Positions 1 to 9,356 of a DNA stretch of 47,282 nucleotides are shown here, piece after piece. The translations under genes were made by a program, and so were the position numbers. This stretch comes from Salinisphaera orenii subsp. halophila YIM 95161 (lineage in GTDB: Bacteria; Pseudomonadota; Gammaproteobacteria; Nevskiales; Salinisphaeraceae), in assembly GCF_003732545.1 (NCBI RefSeq), contig NZ_AYKF01000074.1, positions 1-47,282 on the forward strand, given 5' to 3'. Each line of letters starts with the position of its first letter. Position 1 is the stretch's first letter. The notes under the pieces were generated by a model, which was not told where the DNA came from, searched no databases, and worked only from the letters and a program-made list of their open reading frames with translations.

Positions 1-11
1 GAGAAAAAGGG

Positions 12-578
12 TCAAAACCATGGGATGGTCGCGCCACGACTGAGCCCGTATGTGTTGAATTGGCCAGGTTCGGGATTCGGCTGAACGGGGCCGTGCTCGA
101 TGAACAGACTAAAACGTTGGCCGGTGCTTGTACTGCGTATCTGTACGAACGGTAGTGACACGCGTTGTTCGACGCTGTCGGGGATGCGTTCCAGGACGGT
201 GGCTTCTGACTCGTTGTGCCGGCGCATACGCCGTCGCCGCAGACGTTCTGCATTGGTCTTGAACTGCCGCCGCGATACGGTGCGGTGTGAAGCATCCGTA
301 GGGGCCGGCGCTACTTCGCTGATCTCGGCGTATTCCCGCATGCCGCCGAGCCAGGCGGTGTCCATGAGTGAATCCAGGTCTGTTGGCGTGGCATGGATAC
401 GTAATCGGTTGCCAACGTCTCGCGGCTGCAGTCGATGGGCCGGAAAACTCACGCCGATCGCGCTCGCATCGAGCGCGACAAGTCGGCGATGCAGCTTCGA
501 GAACAGGGCGCCCATGAGTTGGCCTGCGGGAAAATCCGGGTCCGGCCGAAGCTGGATGTCGACGTAATGCGATGTCAT
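12..578 (-). CDS. cas6f: Cas6f (Csy4) crRNA endonuclease, type I-F
   Basis: 188 aa, the usual length for Csy4. It processes the type I-F pre-crRNA by cutting at the base of the repeat hairpin and stays bound to the 3' handle of the crRNA in the Csy complex. The N-terminus (HYVDIQLRPDPDFP) and C-terminus (YGLSRG...PWF) match the family closely. The known catalytic residues of Pseudomonas Csy4 have counterparts at His30, Ser149 and Tyr177. An arginine-rich helix for RNA binding lies at about 103-121 (SRRQFKTNAERLRRRRMRR). The start codon overlaps the cas7f stop by one base (TGATG), so the two are translationally coupled. It is the last gene of the operon. Only 11 bases follow it before the window edge, so the expected adjacent array cannot be seen. 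Confidence 0.97.
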   Translation of the reverse strand: MTSHYVDIQLRPDPDFPAGQLMGALFSKLHRRLVALDASAIGVSFPAHRLQPRDVGNRLRIHATPTDLDSLMDTAWLGGMREYAEISEVAPAPTDASHRTVSRRQFKTNAERLRRRRMRRHNESEATVLERIPDSVEQRVSLPFVQIRSTSTGQRFSLFIEHGPVQPNPEPGQFNTYGLSRGATIPWF

Positions 579-1618
579 CAGCCGCCCTCCCCGAAGACGC
601 CGCCACGGATCAAGGTGGCCATGACGAAATGCTGCTGTTCCGGCGCGGGCTTTTCGTCCTTGAGCATCCAGCGATCGAGCAGCGTGTAGAAGTCGACCTT
701 GGCTTTCGGCTGACGGTAGGCGGTGCCTTGCGTCGTGACCGAGCCGTAAGGTTCGACCGCGATCGGGCCGAGCGCGTTGCTGTCGGCGTCCGGGTACCAG
801 GTGTCGACGGTGCGCAGGGCGTTACCGAGTTTCTGTGAATGCATGCCCGCAATGCCGTCGACGGAGTAGAGCGTCTTGGATTTGTCGCCACGGCTGCGAT
901 CGAGTATCAGCTCTTGCGATGGGAATACTTCCTGACCAGCGCCGACGCGGGCGAAGGCGGTAATCTCGAACAGGGCATACTGTTCGCCGGCCAGCCCGTC
1001 CGCGATCTGTGCGGCCAGTGCGTCCACGGATGACTGAGCGGCACCGTGGGCCTCGAAACGGCGAAGATCGAAGGCCAGTGCATCGAATGTCCATTCATGT
1101 TCGGTCTTGCCCTTCACGAGCTGGCGAACACGGACTTCGACTTCTTCTGCCACCAGCCGGTTGCGCCAGAGGAAGCGGCCGTTGGCGATATTGTGGGCGT
1201 AGCGCTGTGCGAGCGTGCCGAAGCCGTGCTCGGATGCGTAGCCGGTTACGGCTTCCGACAGACGTTGTTCGTACGCGGCGTTGTTGCAGGCGGAAGGTTT
1301 GCCGGCCCCGCCGAGCACGCGCAGGCTGAACCGGGCCTTGAGCGTGTCGGCGTCGTGCGGGAGGGTGGCGACGTCCACCGTCTGCAGATTCGGGTTTTCG
1401 ATCGCCGCGTCGAGTTTAGCCGGGTCCTGGTCCTTGGCCTTGAGTCGGTTGGAGATCGTGCCGCGCACGGATTTTTCGCGCAGTGTCACCGCCGGCCAGT
1501 CGGCGCTCTGGCCGCGGGCGTCCCAGTCGCCGGCATGAAACAGGGCGTCGGATGGATCGAGCTTGCGCTCGAAGGCGAGTACGGAAGCGGTCTTGGGTGC
1601 GTCGTCTTTCTTGGCCAT
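578..1618 (-). CDS. csy3: Cas7f (Csy3) backbone subunit of the type I-F Csy complex
   Basis: 346 aa, the normal Csy3 length. Six copies coat the crRNA spacer in the surveillance complex and hold it for target pairing. The family is recognised from the N-terminus ([21 protein letters not shown]) and the internal stretch [17 protein letters not shown]. The start has a good ribosome site, a GGGGGAG run just upstream on the minus strand. It follows csy2 by 13 bases and overlaps cas6f by one base, as expected for a tightly packed csy operon. No frameshift or missing segment was seen. Confidence 0.96.
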   Translation of the reverse strand: MAKKDDAPKTASVLAFERKLDPSDALFHAGDWDARGQSADWPAVTLREKSVRGTISNRLKAKDQDPAKLDAAIENPNLQTVDVATLPHDADTLKARFSLRVLGGAGKPSACNNAAYEQRLSEAVTGYASEHGFGTLAQRYAHNIANGRFLWRNRLVAEEVEVRVRQLVKGKTEHEWTFDALAFDLRRFEAHGAAQSSVDALAAQIADGLAGEQYALFEITAFARVGAGQEVFPSQELILDRSRGDKSKTLYSVDGIAGMHSQKLGNALRTVDTWYPDADSNALGPIAVEPYGSVTTQGTAYRQPKAKVDFYTLLDRWMLKDEKPAPEQQHFVMATLIRGGVFGEGG

Positions 1619-1631
1619 GATGATTCTCCCC

Positions 1632-2582
1632 CTAGGAGTGTTTGTGGTCGCGATAGTCGTTGTTCAGGCGATACACGCCGTGCTCGAGATCGTTGTCGAC
1701 GTACCAGAGCAGTGACTCGGGTCGATCGAGACGGTGTGGGCTGACCCACTGGCCGATCGAGTACAGGCTTTCGACAAAACGAAACGGTGTCGTGGTGTCG
1801 CGCGCGTTGGCGACTTCACCGGGCTCGTGGGTACTGAGCGTGCCGTAGCCGATCGGAATGGGTACGTGCCACCCCGGTATGCTGCGGACCTCCCAGCGAT
1901 GCGTGCCGTCATCTGCGTCGATGACGCACTGGTGGTGGAGCCGGGCGAAGTCGAGCCAGGCATCGAGACGCGATGCGCCGGGGGCTGTCGTCTGGAGCTC
2001 GTCCAGACGATCGGTCAACGCCTGCTCATTCAGCACGAGCGCAAAGCCGGGCAGTAGTCGGCTGCGGTGCTTTCGAAACATGGCTTCGTATTCGTCGGCA
2101 TCGTCCGGCATGGAGACGAGCTGCGGGTGGCGCTTCGTGTCGTTACGGGGAATCACGCTGCCGCCGGCGATGCGCATGCCGTGCACGATGTCGTCGATGC
2201 CCTCGGCGATGTGTGCGGTGCGAGCCTTGTCTGCCGTGCAATTATCGCCGCTGACGGCGAATACGAGGCTGATGTCCATGTGCATGCGGCCTTCTTCGGC
2301 GATGGCCGCGGTGTCGCCGTCCTTGTTCACGGGGTTGCGGGTTAGATGAAACTGCTGCAGGTTGTAGCCGGCGGATGAGGACAGGATTTCGTGGCTGTGA
2401 CACACCACGCCGATCTGTTCGAGTTGCAGATAGAGATCGTCCGGCAGCTTGCGTTCCAGCGCATGCATGAAGCCCACGAATGCGCTCATGGCCGGAAATC
2501 CCCAGGTCAGCGGGCTGGAAATGGCGTTCGCGTTCTGTACCCGCAGCCGGGGCAGAATCAGAAGGTGGCGGGGCTTACTCAT
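1632..2582 (-). CDS. csy2: Cas5f (Csy2), type I-F Csy complex subunit
   Basis: 316 aa from the ATG at 2582. The frame stays open upstream, but the family N-terminus ([20 protein letters not shown]) begins here, so longer versions are read-through. Csy2 pairs with Csy1 at the crRNA 5' end to form the PAM-recognising tail of the complex. The conserved segment [20 protein letters not shown] lies at about 23-42. The start lies inside the end of csy1 (8-base overlap), which implies coupled translation. The C-terminal region ([23 protein letters not shown]) is also typical of Csy2. Confidence 0.95.
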   Translation of the reverse strand: MSKPRHLLILPRLRVQNANAISSPLTWGFPAMSAFVGFMHALERKLPDDLYLQLEQIGVVCHSHEILSSSAGYNLQQFHLTRNPVNKDGDTAAIAEEGRMHMDISLVFAVSGDNCTADKARTAHIAEGIDDIVHGMRIAGGSVIPRNDTKRHPQLVSMPDDADEYEAMFRKHRSRLLPGFALVLNEQALTDRLDELQTTAPGASRLDAWLDFARLHHQCVIDADDGTHRWEVRSIPGWHVPIPIGYGTLSTHEPGEVANARDTTTPFRFVESLYSIGQWVSPHRLDRPESLLWYVDNDLEHGVYRLNNDYRDHKHS

Positions 2583-3939
2583 CGTCGAATACCTCGGCGA
2601 GCGCGGCGAGTTCTTTCTCGAGCTGCGCCTGCCAATCCTTGCGAGCGCTCTCGAGTGCATTCCTGATGTTGGTGTCGTTTCCGGCCGCACTCGCGAAGTG
2701 GCGATGTTCCGCATCGCCCATGTGCAGGTTCCGATGGCGGTCGAGGCGCGCGTTCAGCCAGCGGCTGAAGTCCTGGCACATCTCGGGTAGCCATTCGGTT
2801 TCGACCAGGGTCTCGGCGAACTCGCGGTCCATTTCTGCGCGATGCGGGTCGAGCCAGCACTGTTGTTCGATGGGTAGGCGGCACTGCCAGTCGTCGGTCC
2901 AGCCCGGCGGCAGTTGACGCATCTCGCTCGTGAACACGATCAGCTCGTCGACGAGTTCCGCAGTGAGCTGATCGCGATAGTCGCGCGTGTGCATGTTGCG
3001 GGTCGGGTCTTCGGCCAGGAAAGTGCCGAGTTCGCGGATCGTGGCGCGCACGTTGCGGCGTCGGCCATAGGCGTTGAACGCCGAGGGCGAGCGGATCGGT
3101 GCGACGGCGCGGGATCGCCAGAGCGGCGGCGCCGATCCCAACAGATAACTGTTACCGCCGCGTTCGCTGTTCAGCTGTGAAATGTTCTGCGGTTTGCTGC
3201 CGCCGAAACGCTGCACGGCCAGGCCGGGATAGTCGCAATACCCGGTTTCGCTGGGCTGGTCCTTTCGCCGTGCGTCGCGGGCCGCTTTCGCTTCGTCCGA
3301 AAAGCGGTCGCGATTGATGGTCTGGAAGACGCGATGGGCCAGCGAAGTTGCGTAGAGCGGTGCCAGCAGATGGAAGTCGTCGTTCACGGCCGGGTCGTCG
3401 CCGACCAGCCAGAACAGTTGCTTGCCGCGCGTATGCGATGCGTACCGGCCGCCCGGCTCGGTGATCGTCGCGAACTGCTGCATCCGCTCGCGACCGGTCT
3501 GGGGGTCGTCGCTCAGAGCGGCTTCGAGATCCGGATCGGACTGTTCGACGCGTTCCAGGAGCGTGCGACCGTCGACGTCGATCTTCAGGAACTTGAAGAC
3601 GTCCAGAGCGGCGGCGTTGCCGACCACGTCCACCGTGAATTGGTCACCGAGCAGGTCGGTGCCGACGACAGCGCCCGGCCGCGGGGCGCCGGGCGGCGCG
3701 TACACGCTGGAGCCCTTGGCGTCGGGATGAATCGGTTTGAGCGAGTGGGTCACCACCTGGAGCTGGGCCACCCGTCGGGCGGCGTCCGCGAGCCAGTGTT
3801 CGTAATCGAACTGGGCGACCAATGCTTCGTGCTTCGGGTCGTCCTCGGCGAGCTTCTCGACCTTTCCTGCCAGGCGCTCGCTCAAGAATTCCTGGATGGT
3901 CAGACGTAGTTTTTCTGTTTCATTGGTGCTGCCCCGCAT
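2575..3939 (-). CDS. csy1: Cas8f (Csy1), large subunit of the type I-F Csy complex
   Basis: 454 aa from the ATG at 3939; Csy1 proteins are usually about 430-460 aa. An in-frame TTG at 3984 would add 15 residues, but the ATG gives the expected length and has a GAGGGG run just upstream. Csy1 recognises the PAM and, with Csy2, caps the 5' handle of the crRNA. Family-like stretches include the N-terminal helix (LRLTIQEFLSERLAGKVEKL), LLGDQFTVDVVGNAAALDVF, and the NISQLNSERGG segment near the middle. A gap of 92 bases separates it from cas3, the only sizeable break in the operon. A secondary promoter there is possible, but I see no convincing -35/-10 pair. Confidence 0.95.
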   Translation of the reverse strand: MRGSTNETEKLRLTIQEFLSERLAGKVEKLAEDDPKHEALVAQFDYEHWLADAARRVAQLQVVTHSLKPIHPDAKGSSVYAPPGAPRPGAVVGTDLLGDQFTVDVVGNAAALDVFKFLKIDVDGRTLLERVEQSDPDLEAALSDDPQTGRERMQQFATITEPGGRYASHTRGKQLFWLVGDDPAVNDDFHLLAPLYATSLAHRVFQTINRDRFSDEAKAARDARRKDQPSETGYCDYPGLAVQRFGGSKPQNISQLNSERGGNSYLLGSAPPLWRSRAVAPIRSPSAFNAYGRRRNVRATIRELGTFLAEDPTRNMHTRDYRDQLTAELVDELIVFTSEMRQLPPGWTDDWQCRLPIEQQCWLDPHRAEMDREFAETLVETEWLPEMCQDFSRWLNARLDRHRNLHMGDAEHRHFASAAGNDTNIRNALESARKDWQAQLEKELAALAEVFDDE

Positions 3940-4031
3940 ATCCCCTCGCGCACGCGTTGTTGGTCGATGACTCTGTTGTCCCAAGACTAGTCATCGGCTG
4001 GGTCAATGCATGACCTTTGCTTTCTCGCCGA

Positions 4032-7000
4032 TCATGTTTTTCTGAAACCCAGTAGCGGATGCGAGAGCCAACCGTTCTCGGAGGCATCCATCTGAATCGT
4101 TCCGAACAGGCGTGCGCACTGCTCCAGGTCCATGTCGCGTGCCGTGGCAAGGGCCGCGAGCTCGGTCATGTAGTCGGCGTTCGCCCAGGGCGTGATGCGT
4201 TCGGCTGTCAGCGTCTCCTCGCCGATCCGGCGATTGAAGCGACCTTCGACCGCGGTTTCCTTGGGTGGGCCGAACTTCTGCGGCTCGCTTTGTACGAGCT
4301 GATAGTCGGTTTCGTCCTCGTTGGGCAGGAGCACGAGTTCGACTTGCGCGGCGGTCTGCTCACGAAAGCGTTGCTGCTGTGCGAGGACGCCGGTAAGCCA
4401 CAAGTCGGGGCGTGAATAAGCGCTATGGGCGGCGAGTGCCGGCGTGGCGGGTGCGTTGCGTCGGCGGCGACCTCGGCTCGGTTGTGTCGGCTCCGGCGGT
4501 GCCGCGGGCGCGAGCAGGTCGTCGGCCATGCGGGCGTGCTCGAGATCCACGAGGCTGTGGCGGGCATCGAGTGGTTCGCGAGCCACCAGGCGCGGTCGTG
4601 CGTCGACGATGCGGTATTCCTCTTCGGCCAGCAGCTGGGAGAGGGCATGGCTCGCGAGTCGATGGTCGCCGTCCTCGAAGCCGGGGCGGCGGAACACCGG
4701 TTCACCCGGCTCGGCCGTCAGCGCGCGCCAGTTGCGCTCCAGCAGGATGATGTTGTCGTGTTCCGCCTCGCCGAGGCGATGACGGCGCACGCGCCCGGCC
4801 AGCTGGATGATCGAACGCATGGAGGAGGGCTCGACCACGGCCCAGTCGTAATCGTGGTCGCGGCCGACCTCGGTGACTGGGGAGCCGAGCACGATGAACA
4901 GCTGATCGGGTTCGGTGGTGTGGTCCAGATGGCGGCGTATGTCGGCCAGTTCGTAGACGGCGGCCGGGTCTCGGCGATCCAATGCCGCATCCAGCCGGGT
5001 TTCGATGGCCGAGCGCGCCAGTAACGGGAACTGGGCGTGATAGACGCACAAATGAAACCGGACCCCGGGCGGCGCATCGAGGGCATAAAGCGCCCGGGCG
5101 ATATCGAAAAGCGGGCCGATATTCGCCATGCGGATGAGACCGAAGCTCACGCGGTGGCCGGTGTGCGGATCGGTTTCGTGATGGTGCTCGTGCAGGGCCA
5201 TCGCATGGGTTTGAAGCGCTTCGGCGAACTGTCGCGGAAGTTCGTCGCGCTTCGAACGCGCGACACCGAGCTCGGTGATCCTGGCGCGGCGATGTGGCAT
5301 CGCCTTCGACAGCGCGGTGGCGCGACGGACGGCGAATGCGTCGTGCCGGGCGCGGAACGACGCGCTGTCTGAACAGTCGTGGTGCACGCGATCATGCTCG
5401 TCGAACCAGGCGCAGCAGATGTCCAACGGTTGGCCCGGCTCGCCGCGGTTCTTCTGGAGCTCCGCGCGCCCGGCGCGATAGGCGCGAAACAGGCCTTCGA
5501 CCATCGCCGGCGGCAATGTGGCGGAGGACAGGATGAGCCGGGAACCGAGCAGCCCGGTCCAGTAGACCAGCCGACACAGCGCAGGCATGTCGCTCTGGCC
5601 GAAATCGTCCGGTTCATCGAGGATCAGGTCGGCCCCCATCAGGCGGAGCATCGGCGCGATCTGGCCGCCACCGCGGAGGCTCTCGGTGGCCGGCATCAGA
5701 TGATCGATGGTGCAGACCAGAATCGGCGCGGCGATCAGCGACCGTGCATGCGGGGATTTCACCACCCGTGACAGCAGCGGATGCTCGTCGATGCGGCCGT
5801 CGAAATGAACATAGCTGTCGCTATCGAACAGAGGTTCCGCCGAGCTGCGGCCCTGGGTATCGAGTTCGGCTTCGCGATGATGGAACAGCGCGCGGCTGGC
5901 CTGTCCGCCGACGCGAACCGCGAGATCGTCACTCGATAGGTTGAGATCGCGACGATAGGCGCTGCCGGTCTGTAATGTGAGCGTGCGTAGCCCCAGGGCG
6001 ATGGTGAAACGGGTGCCGCGGTCGGGATCTGACAGGGCGTAGCAGATGCGGCCGTTGGCCAACGTCTTGCCGCAGCCGGTCGAAGCCATGTTGATGCCGA
6101 AGAATCCCTGGCGCTCGCTGCGATCGCGCAGAGACGCGCTCAGGTCGAACGCCCGATCCTGCCAGCGAAAGCGTGCGTCCTTGCTGCGCTTTCGAAAGCC
6201 CTTGTGACGGGCGATTCGCGGTAGCGCCGCAATGCTGTCCGGCAGACGATGGCTGATCGCACCGACCTCCCGGGTGACGCCCAGCAAATGATCGTCGAGT
6301 CGCTGTGCCAGCACGTTCTCGCTGTCTGTGTTGGCGAACAGGGGAAAGTCGGTATCGCCCGCCGTCGGGCGATGGCGAGCCTGATCGCTCAGGCTGGAGT
6401 AGTGATGGTCCGCCAGCATCAGACACAGCCGTGCGATATGCAGCGCGTACGGGTTGTGGATATCGACCGCGCCGAGCATCGATTGACGGGCAAGGCTTTG
6501 GCGCGCGATGCGGGTGGCGCGCTTGCACCACGCATGGCTACGGCTCGGCAGACCGTGCGGGAACGTCCAGTACGGCGCGATCGTTGCCGCATCGTCGGGC
6601 GCATCGATTTCATTCCAGCCGGCATGGATACCGTCCGGCAGGTCGGGAATCGAATCGGCGTTGTCCCGAGTGGACTTGCGGCCGATGCGTTGCTGGGCTT
6701 CGTTCTCGTCGTAGCTGGGCAGCACGGGCAGACGGTGATGACCGATCACGAGCCAGCCCACCGTGCGAGCGATGGGCGGCAGGTCGGCTAACGGTAACGG
6801 CGTATTTCTGGTCTGGCCGTCCCTGACGAGGACGCTCAGCCAATGCGCTTCGTCGATGGCCTCGGGATGGCGTAGCCGGGCCAGCCAGTCGGCGTCGTCA
6901 CTGTCGCCCACGAATGCCTGCAGCAGCCTGAGCGATATCCATTCGTGTCGATAGCGATTGCGCTCGGTGTTCTTTCCCGTGAGCTTGTCCTGAAACGCTT

Positions 7001-7388
7001 GGCAGGCCTTGCCGAAATCGTGGAACAGGGCGGCGAGCGAGGCGAGCAAGTGAATGTCGGTGAGGGTATGCCAGTCGTTTTCGTCACGGCTGCGCAGAAT
7101 ATCGCTGCGCGTGGTGTGGGTAGGGACCGCGCCGCGAAAGTTGAATCGCGACGCGTCACCCACGACCCACAGCAGTTCGCTGTGATCGCGTCCGCGTATC
7201 CAGTGACAGGCCACGGCCGTGTTCTTGCGCGCGTTCTTGCGCAGCATCCGGCGCAGGGTGTCGAGGCCCGCTTTCGTGATCGGGGTCTGCCAGGTGCGTT
7301 CGCCGCGGCGCTCGGCGAACTGATCGAGGACCCGGCGAGTCTCCTTGAGCGCGTTCTTGCGACACTGCGAGACGAGGACGACGTTCAT
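4032..7388 (-). CDS. cas3: Cas2-Cas3 fusion: helicase-nuclease of type I-F CRISPR-Cas
   Basis: 1118 aa. Type I-F systems fuse Cas2 to the N-terminus of Cas3, and the first ~95 residues fit the Cas2 part that scaffolds Cas1. The HD nuclease domain follows, with His113, His123-Asp124 (LFHDFGKACQAF), His148 (RHEW) and GHH at 216-218. The SF2 helicase has Walker A ASTGCGKT (435-442), the DExx box as DEPDD (591-595), motif III SSATLPP (621-627), and a C-terminal QLAGRVRRHR motif VI. The protein therefore looks intact for both adaptation and target degradation. The start overlaps the cas1 stop by 4 bases (ATGA). Confidence 0.97.
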   Translation of the reverse strand: MNVVLVSQCRKNALKETRRVLDQFAERRGERTWQTPITKAGLDTLRRMLRKNARKNTAVACHWIRGRDHSELLWVVGDASRFNFRGAVPTHTTRSDILRSRDENDWHTLTDIHLLASLAALFHDFGKACQAFQDKLTGKNTERNRYRHEWISLRLLQAFVGDSDDADWLARLRHPEAIDEAHWLSVLVRDGQTRNTPLPLADLPPIARTVGWLVIGHHRLPVLPSYDENEAQQRIGRKSTRDNADSIPDLPDGIHAGWNEIDAPDDAATIAPYWTFPHGLPSRSHAWCKRATRIARQSLARQSMLGAVDIHNPYALHIARLCLMLADHHYSSLSDQARHRPTAGDTDFPLFANTDSENVLAQRLDDHLLGVTREVGAISHRLPDSIAALPRIARHKGFRKRSKDARFRWQDRAFDLSASLRDRSERQGFFGINMASTGCGKTLANGRICYALSDPDRGTRFTIALGLRTLTLQTGSAYRRDLNLSSDDLAVRVGGQASRALFHHREAELDTQGRSSAEPLFDSDSYVHFDGRIDEHPLLSRVVKSPHARSLIAAPILVCTIDHLMPATESLRGGGQIAPMLRLMGADLILDEPDDFGQSDMPALCRLVYWTGLLGSRLILSSATLPPAMVEGLFRAYRAGRAELQKNRGEPGQPLDICCAWFDEHDRVHHDCSDSASFRARHDAFAVRRATALSKAMPHRRARITELGVARSKRDELPRQFAEALQTHAMALHEHHHETDPHTGHRVSFGLIRMANIGPLFDIARALYALDAPPGVRFHLCVYHAQFPLLARSAIETRLDAALDRRDPAAVYELADIRRHLDHTTEPDQLFIVLGSPVTEVGRDHDYDWAVVEPSSMRSIIQLAGRVRRHRLGEAEHDNIILLERNWRALTAEPGEPVFRRPGFEDGDHRLASHALSQLLAEEEYRIVDARPRLVAREPLDARHSLVDLEHARMADDLLAPAAPPEPTQPSRGRRRRNAPATPALAAHSAYSRPDLWLTGVLAQQQRFREQTAAQVELVLLPNEDETDYQLVQSEPQKFGPPKETAVEGRFNRRIGEETLTAERITPWANADYMTELAALATARDMDLEQCARLFGTIQMDASENGWLSHPLLGFRKT

Positions 7389-8368
7389 TCCGAGGCGGCC
7401 CGGCGTGCCAGCTCTTCGGCGACGCGTTTGATGGTATCGATCATGCCGTCGAGCGCTTCCACCTGGGTCAGGCGCTGGATACAGCCCTGGCGGAACTCCT
7501 GTTCCTCATCCCCGCGTACGGCCGAAATGAATGCCTGCGGCAGGATGACGCCGTCCTTGATCAGGTCGGCGACGTCGAATACCAGGCCGCCACGTCGTGT
7601 CTTGCCGTGGAGCACGGCCAGTCCGTGCGGTAGACCCAGAACCCAGCAAGCGGTTGCGGCCAGCCCGTACGCCAGATAGTTGCCGTGATCGAGAAACCGG
7701 TTCGCCGGATCGATGCCGCTGCCGCGTTTCGCACGGGTGAACTCGCCGTAGTCGACACTCCCGGCAGCGAGCTTGAAAAGCGTGCGGGTCAGGCGAGCCT
7801 CGAGTGTTAGCAGTTCCGTGGTGTCGCGTGCGTTGTCGATCGGCGGAAGCTGCGCATCGACTGCGGCTTCGAGCCGGGCCTTGTCGACGTTGAAGCCGGC
7901 ATCGGGTAAGGCACGGTCGGTGGTCCAGAGCGTGCGGATCGTTGCCAGACGTGACCGCTGAAACGCTTTCGCCGCTTCCAGTCTGAGTGTGTCATCGAAC
8001 CAGAAACGCACCCAGTACTGCAGGTACTCGGTGGGCCGGTATTCGCTCTGCGGCGTCAGCCAGGCAACGTCGACGTCCACTTCCGTCGCCGAGAACAGCG
8101 GTGTGCCTCCGCCGCCGCAGAATCCGACGAGCACGCCGGCCTTGGCGAGTTCCCGCATCGCCGCCTGCGTGATCGATGTGCCCGTGCCGAGGAGAATCGA
8201 CGTCGTATTCGCGATGGGAATATTCCAGTATCTGGATTCACGCCCTTCGTCGGTGACGTACGAAACCCGTCCGCCTTTGACCAGCACACGACAGTGCTGC
8301 AGGTAGTACAGATTCGCGCGCTTGGAGTGCAGGATCGTTTTCAGATCGCTGGGCGCGAGATCTTCCAT
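7385..8368 (-). CDS. cas1: Cas1 integrase, type I-F
   Basis: 327 aa from the ATG at 8368, the same length as characterised type I-F Cas1. The frame is open further upstream, but the conserved N-terminus (MEDLAPSDLKTILHSKRAN) fixes the start, and a GGGGG run precedes it. Cas1 with the Cas2 domain of Cas2-3 inserts new spacers. The metal-binding residues fall at the positions known for this subtype: Glu190 (LLTLEARL), His254 (VLHGKTRRGG) and Asp265/Asp268 (FDVADLIKD). It is the first gene of the operon, 90 bases downstream of the tetR stop on the same strand. Confidence 0.97.
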   Translation of the reverse strand: MEDLAPSDLKTILHSKRANLYYLQHCRVLVKGGRVSYVTDEGRESRYWNIPIANTTSILLGTGTSITQAAMRELAKAGVLVGFCGGGGTPLFSATEVDVDVAWLTPQSEYRPTEYLQYWVRFWFDDTLRLEAAKAFQRSRLATIRTLWTTDRALPDAGFNVDKARLEAAVDAQLPPIDNARDTTELLTLEARLTRTLFKLAAGSVDYGEFTRAKRGSGIDPANRFLDHGNYLAYGLAATACWVLGLPHGLAVLHGKTRRGGLVFDVADLIKDGVILPQAFISAVRGDEEQEFRQGCIQRLTQVEALDGMIDTIKRVAEELARRAASE

Positions 8369-8458
8369 GGTTTTGCCCCCGAGTCCCCTACGGTTACAGC
8401 GTCGCCGCAGAGCCGATGTGCATGCAAATCCCGTTGCCACGACGGCGGCAGGGGCGGA

Positions 8459-9157
8459 TCACGCCGGTGCGTGCTGCAGATACCGCTCGAGGACCTCCCG
8501 CATCGTTTCGGCGTAGGTTGTCACCGACGTGCCCTGGTCGTGATACTTGCCGCGCTTGAGATACCAGTCTTGAAGCATGGCCTTGATCAGCGAGGCCAGC
8601 AGACGGGCGTCGACGGGACGAAATGCGCCGGCCTCGATGCCTTCGGCGATGATGTCGTGGTAGACGCGCTCGGTCTCGCGCTCGATGGCCACGGCGTCGC
8701 GCTTGTGCGACTGCGCCAGGTGCCGCGCCTCCATGTAGGAGAAATAGAACCACGGCCGCATGAGTTCGCTGAGAAAGAGATGGCTCTTGACCGCGACATG
8801 CAGTTTCTCGTGCGGGTCGTCGACGTCGCGGGTGAAGTCGTGGAGCGTGCGCCGGGTGAGCATGAAGCCGTGGCTCTGGATCAGGCCGACGAGATCGTCC
8901 TTGTTGCGGATGTAGGCGTAGAGTCCGCCCATGCTCAGGCCGGCGTCGGTGCACAGATCGCGCAGGGTCATGCCGGTGAAGCCCTTGGCGTTGGCCAGCC
9001 GCAGGGTGGAGTCGATGATGCGCACGAGGTTGCGCACCGCCACGTGTTCCTTCTTGATGCGGATCAGGTCGCGGTTCTGGCGATAGAGCGTCGTGCAGAT
9101 GTCCGTTTTCGAGACGCTGACGATCTCCTTGAACTGGTCGAAATCCAAATCCGCCAC
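8459..9157 (-). CDS. TetR/AcrR-family transcriptional regulator
   Basis: 232 aa from a GTG at 9157. An in-frame ATG at 9247 would add 30 residues but has no ribosome site, so the start is uncertain. The helix-turn-helix is clear at about 64-85 (TLRDLCTDAGLSMGGLYAYI), followed by a helical ligand domain. It lies divergent to the nitronate monooxygenase and upstream of cas1 on the same strand. The sequence does not look like a close PsrA relative. Even so, it is one of two regulators in the window that could read the TGAAAC-type palindromes upstream of the beta-oxidation operons. That link is inference. Confidence 0.88.
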   Translation of the reverse strand: MADLDFDQFKEIVSVSKTDICTTLYRQNRDLIRIKKEHVAVRNLVRIIDSTLRLANAKGFTGMTLRDLCTDAGLSMGGLYAYIRNKDDLVGLIQSHGFMLTRRTLHDFTRDVDDPHEKLHVAVKSHLFLSELMRPWFYFSYMEARHLAQSHKRDAVAIERETERVYHDIIAEGIEAGAFRPVDARLLASLIKAMLQDWYLKRGKYHDQGTSVTTYAETMREVLERYLQHAPA

Positions 9158-9356
9158 GATGGTGCCGCTGCCTCTTTTCTGTACCCGTCGGATGGGCGCA
9201 CAGCCTAGCGTCTGTGGCCCGGCGGCGACACTCGTGCCGTGTGGCATGGGCCGGAAAATGGGCTGGAACGACGGCTGATCGCAGAACGCAATTCCACAAA
9301 GCGCCGCGATTTGCTAGGTTCTCGTCTGCTTTTATCCGTATACAAAAGGAAACAAG

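Noticed and set aside
3940-4031. Internal promoter between cas3 and csy1
   Set aside because: A TTGACC hexamer is present on the minus strand, but no acceptable -10 box lies at 16-18 bases.
8369-8458. CRISPR repeats upstream of cas1
   Set aside because: No repeated 28-base unit or repeat hairpin was found in this gap.
9338-9343. Fourth GTATAC element upstream of the nitronate monooxygenase
   Set aside because: Only the 6-base core matches; the flanking ACTG/CAGT half shared by the other three copies is absent.
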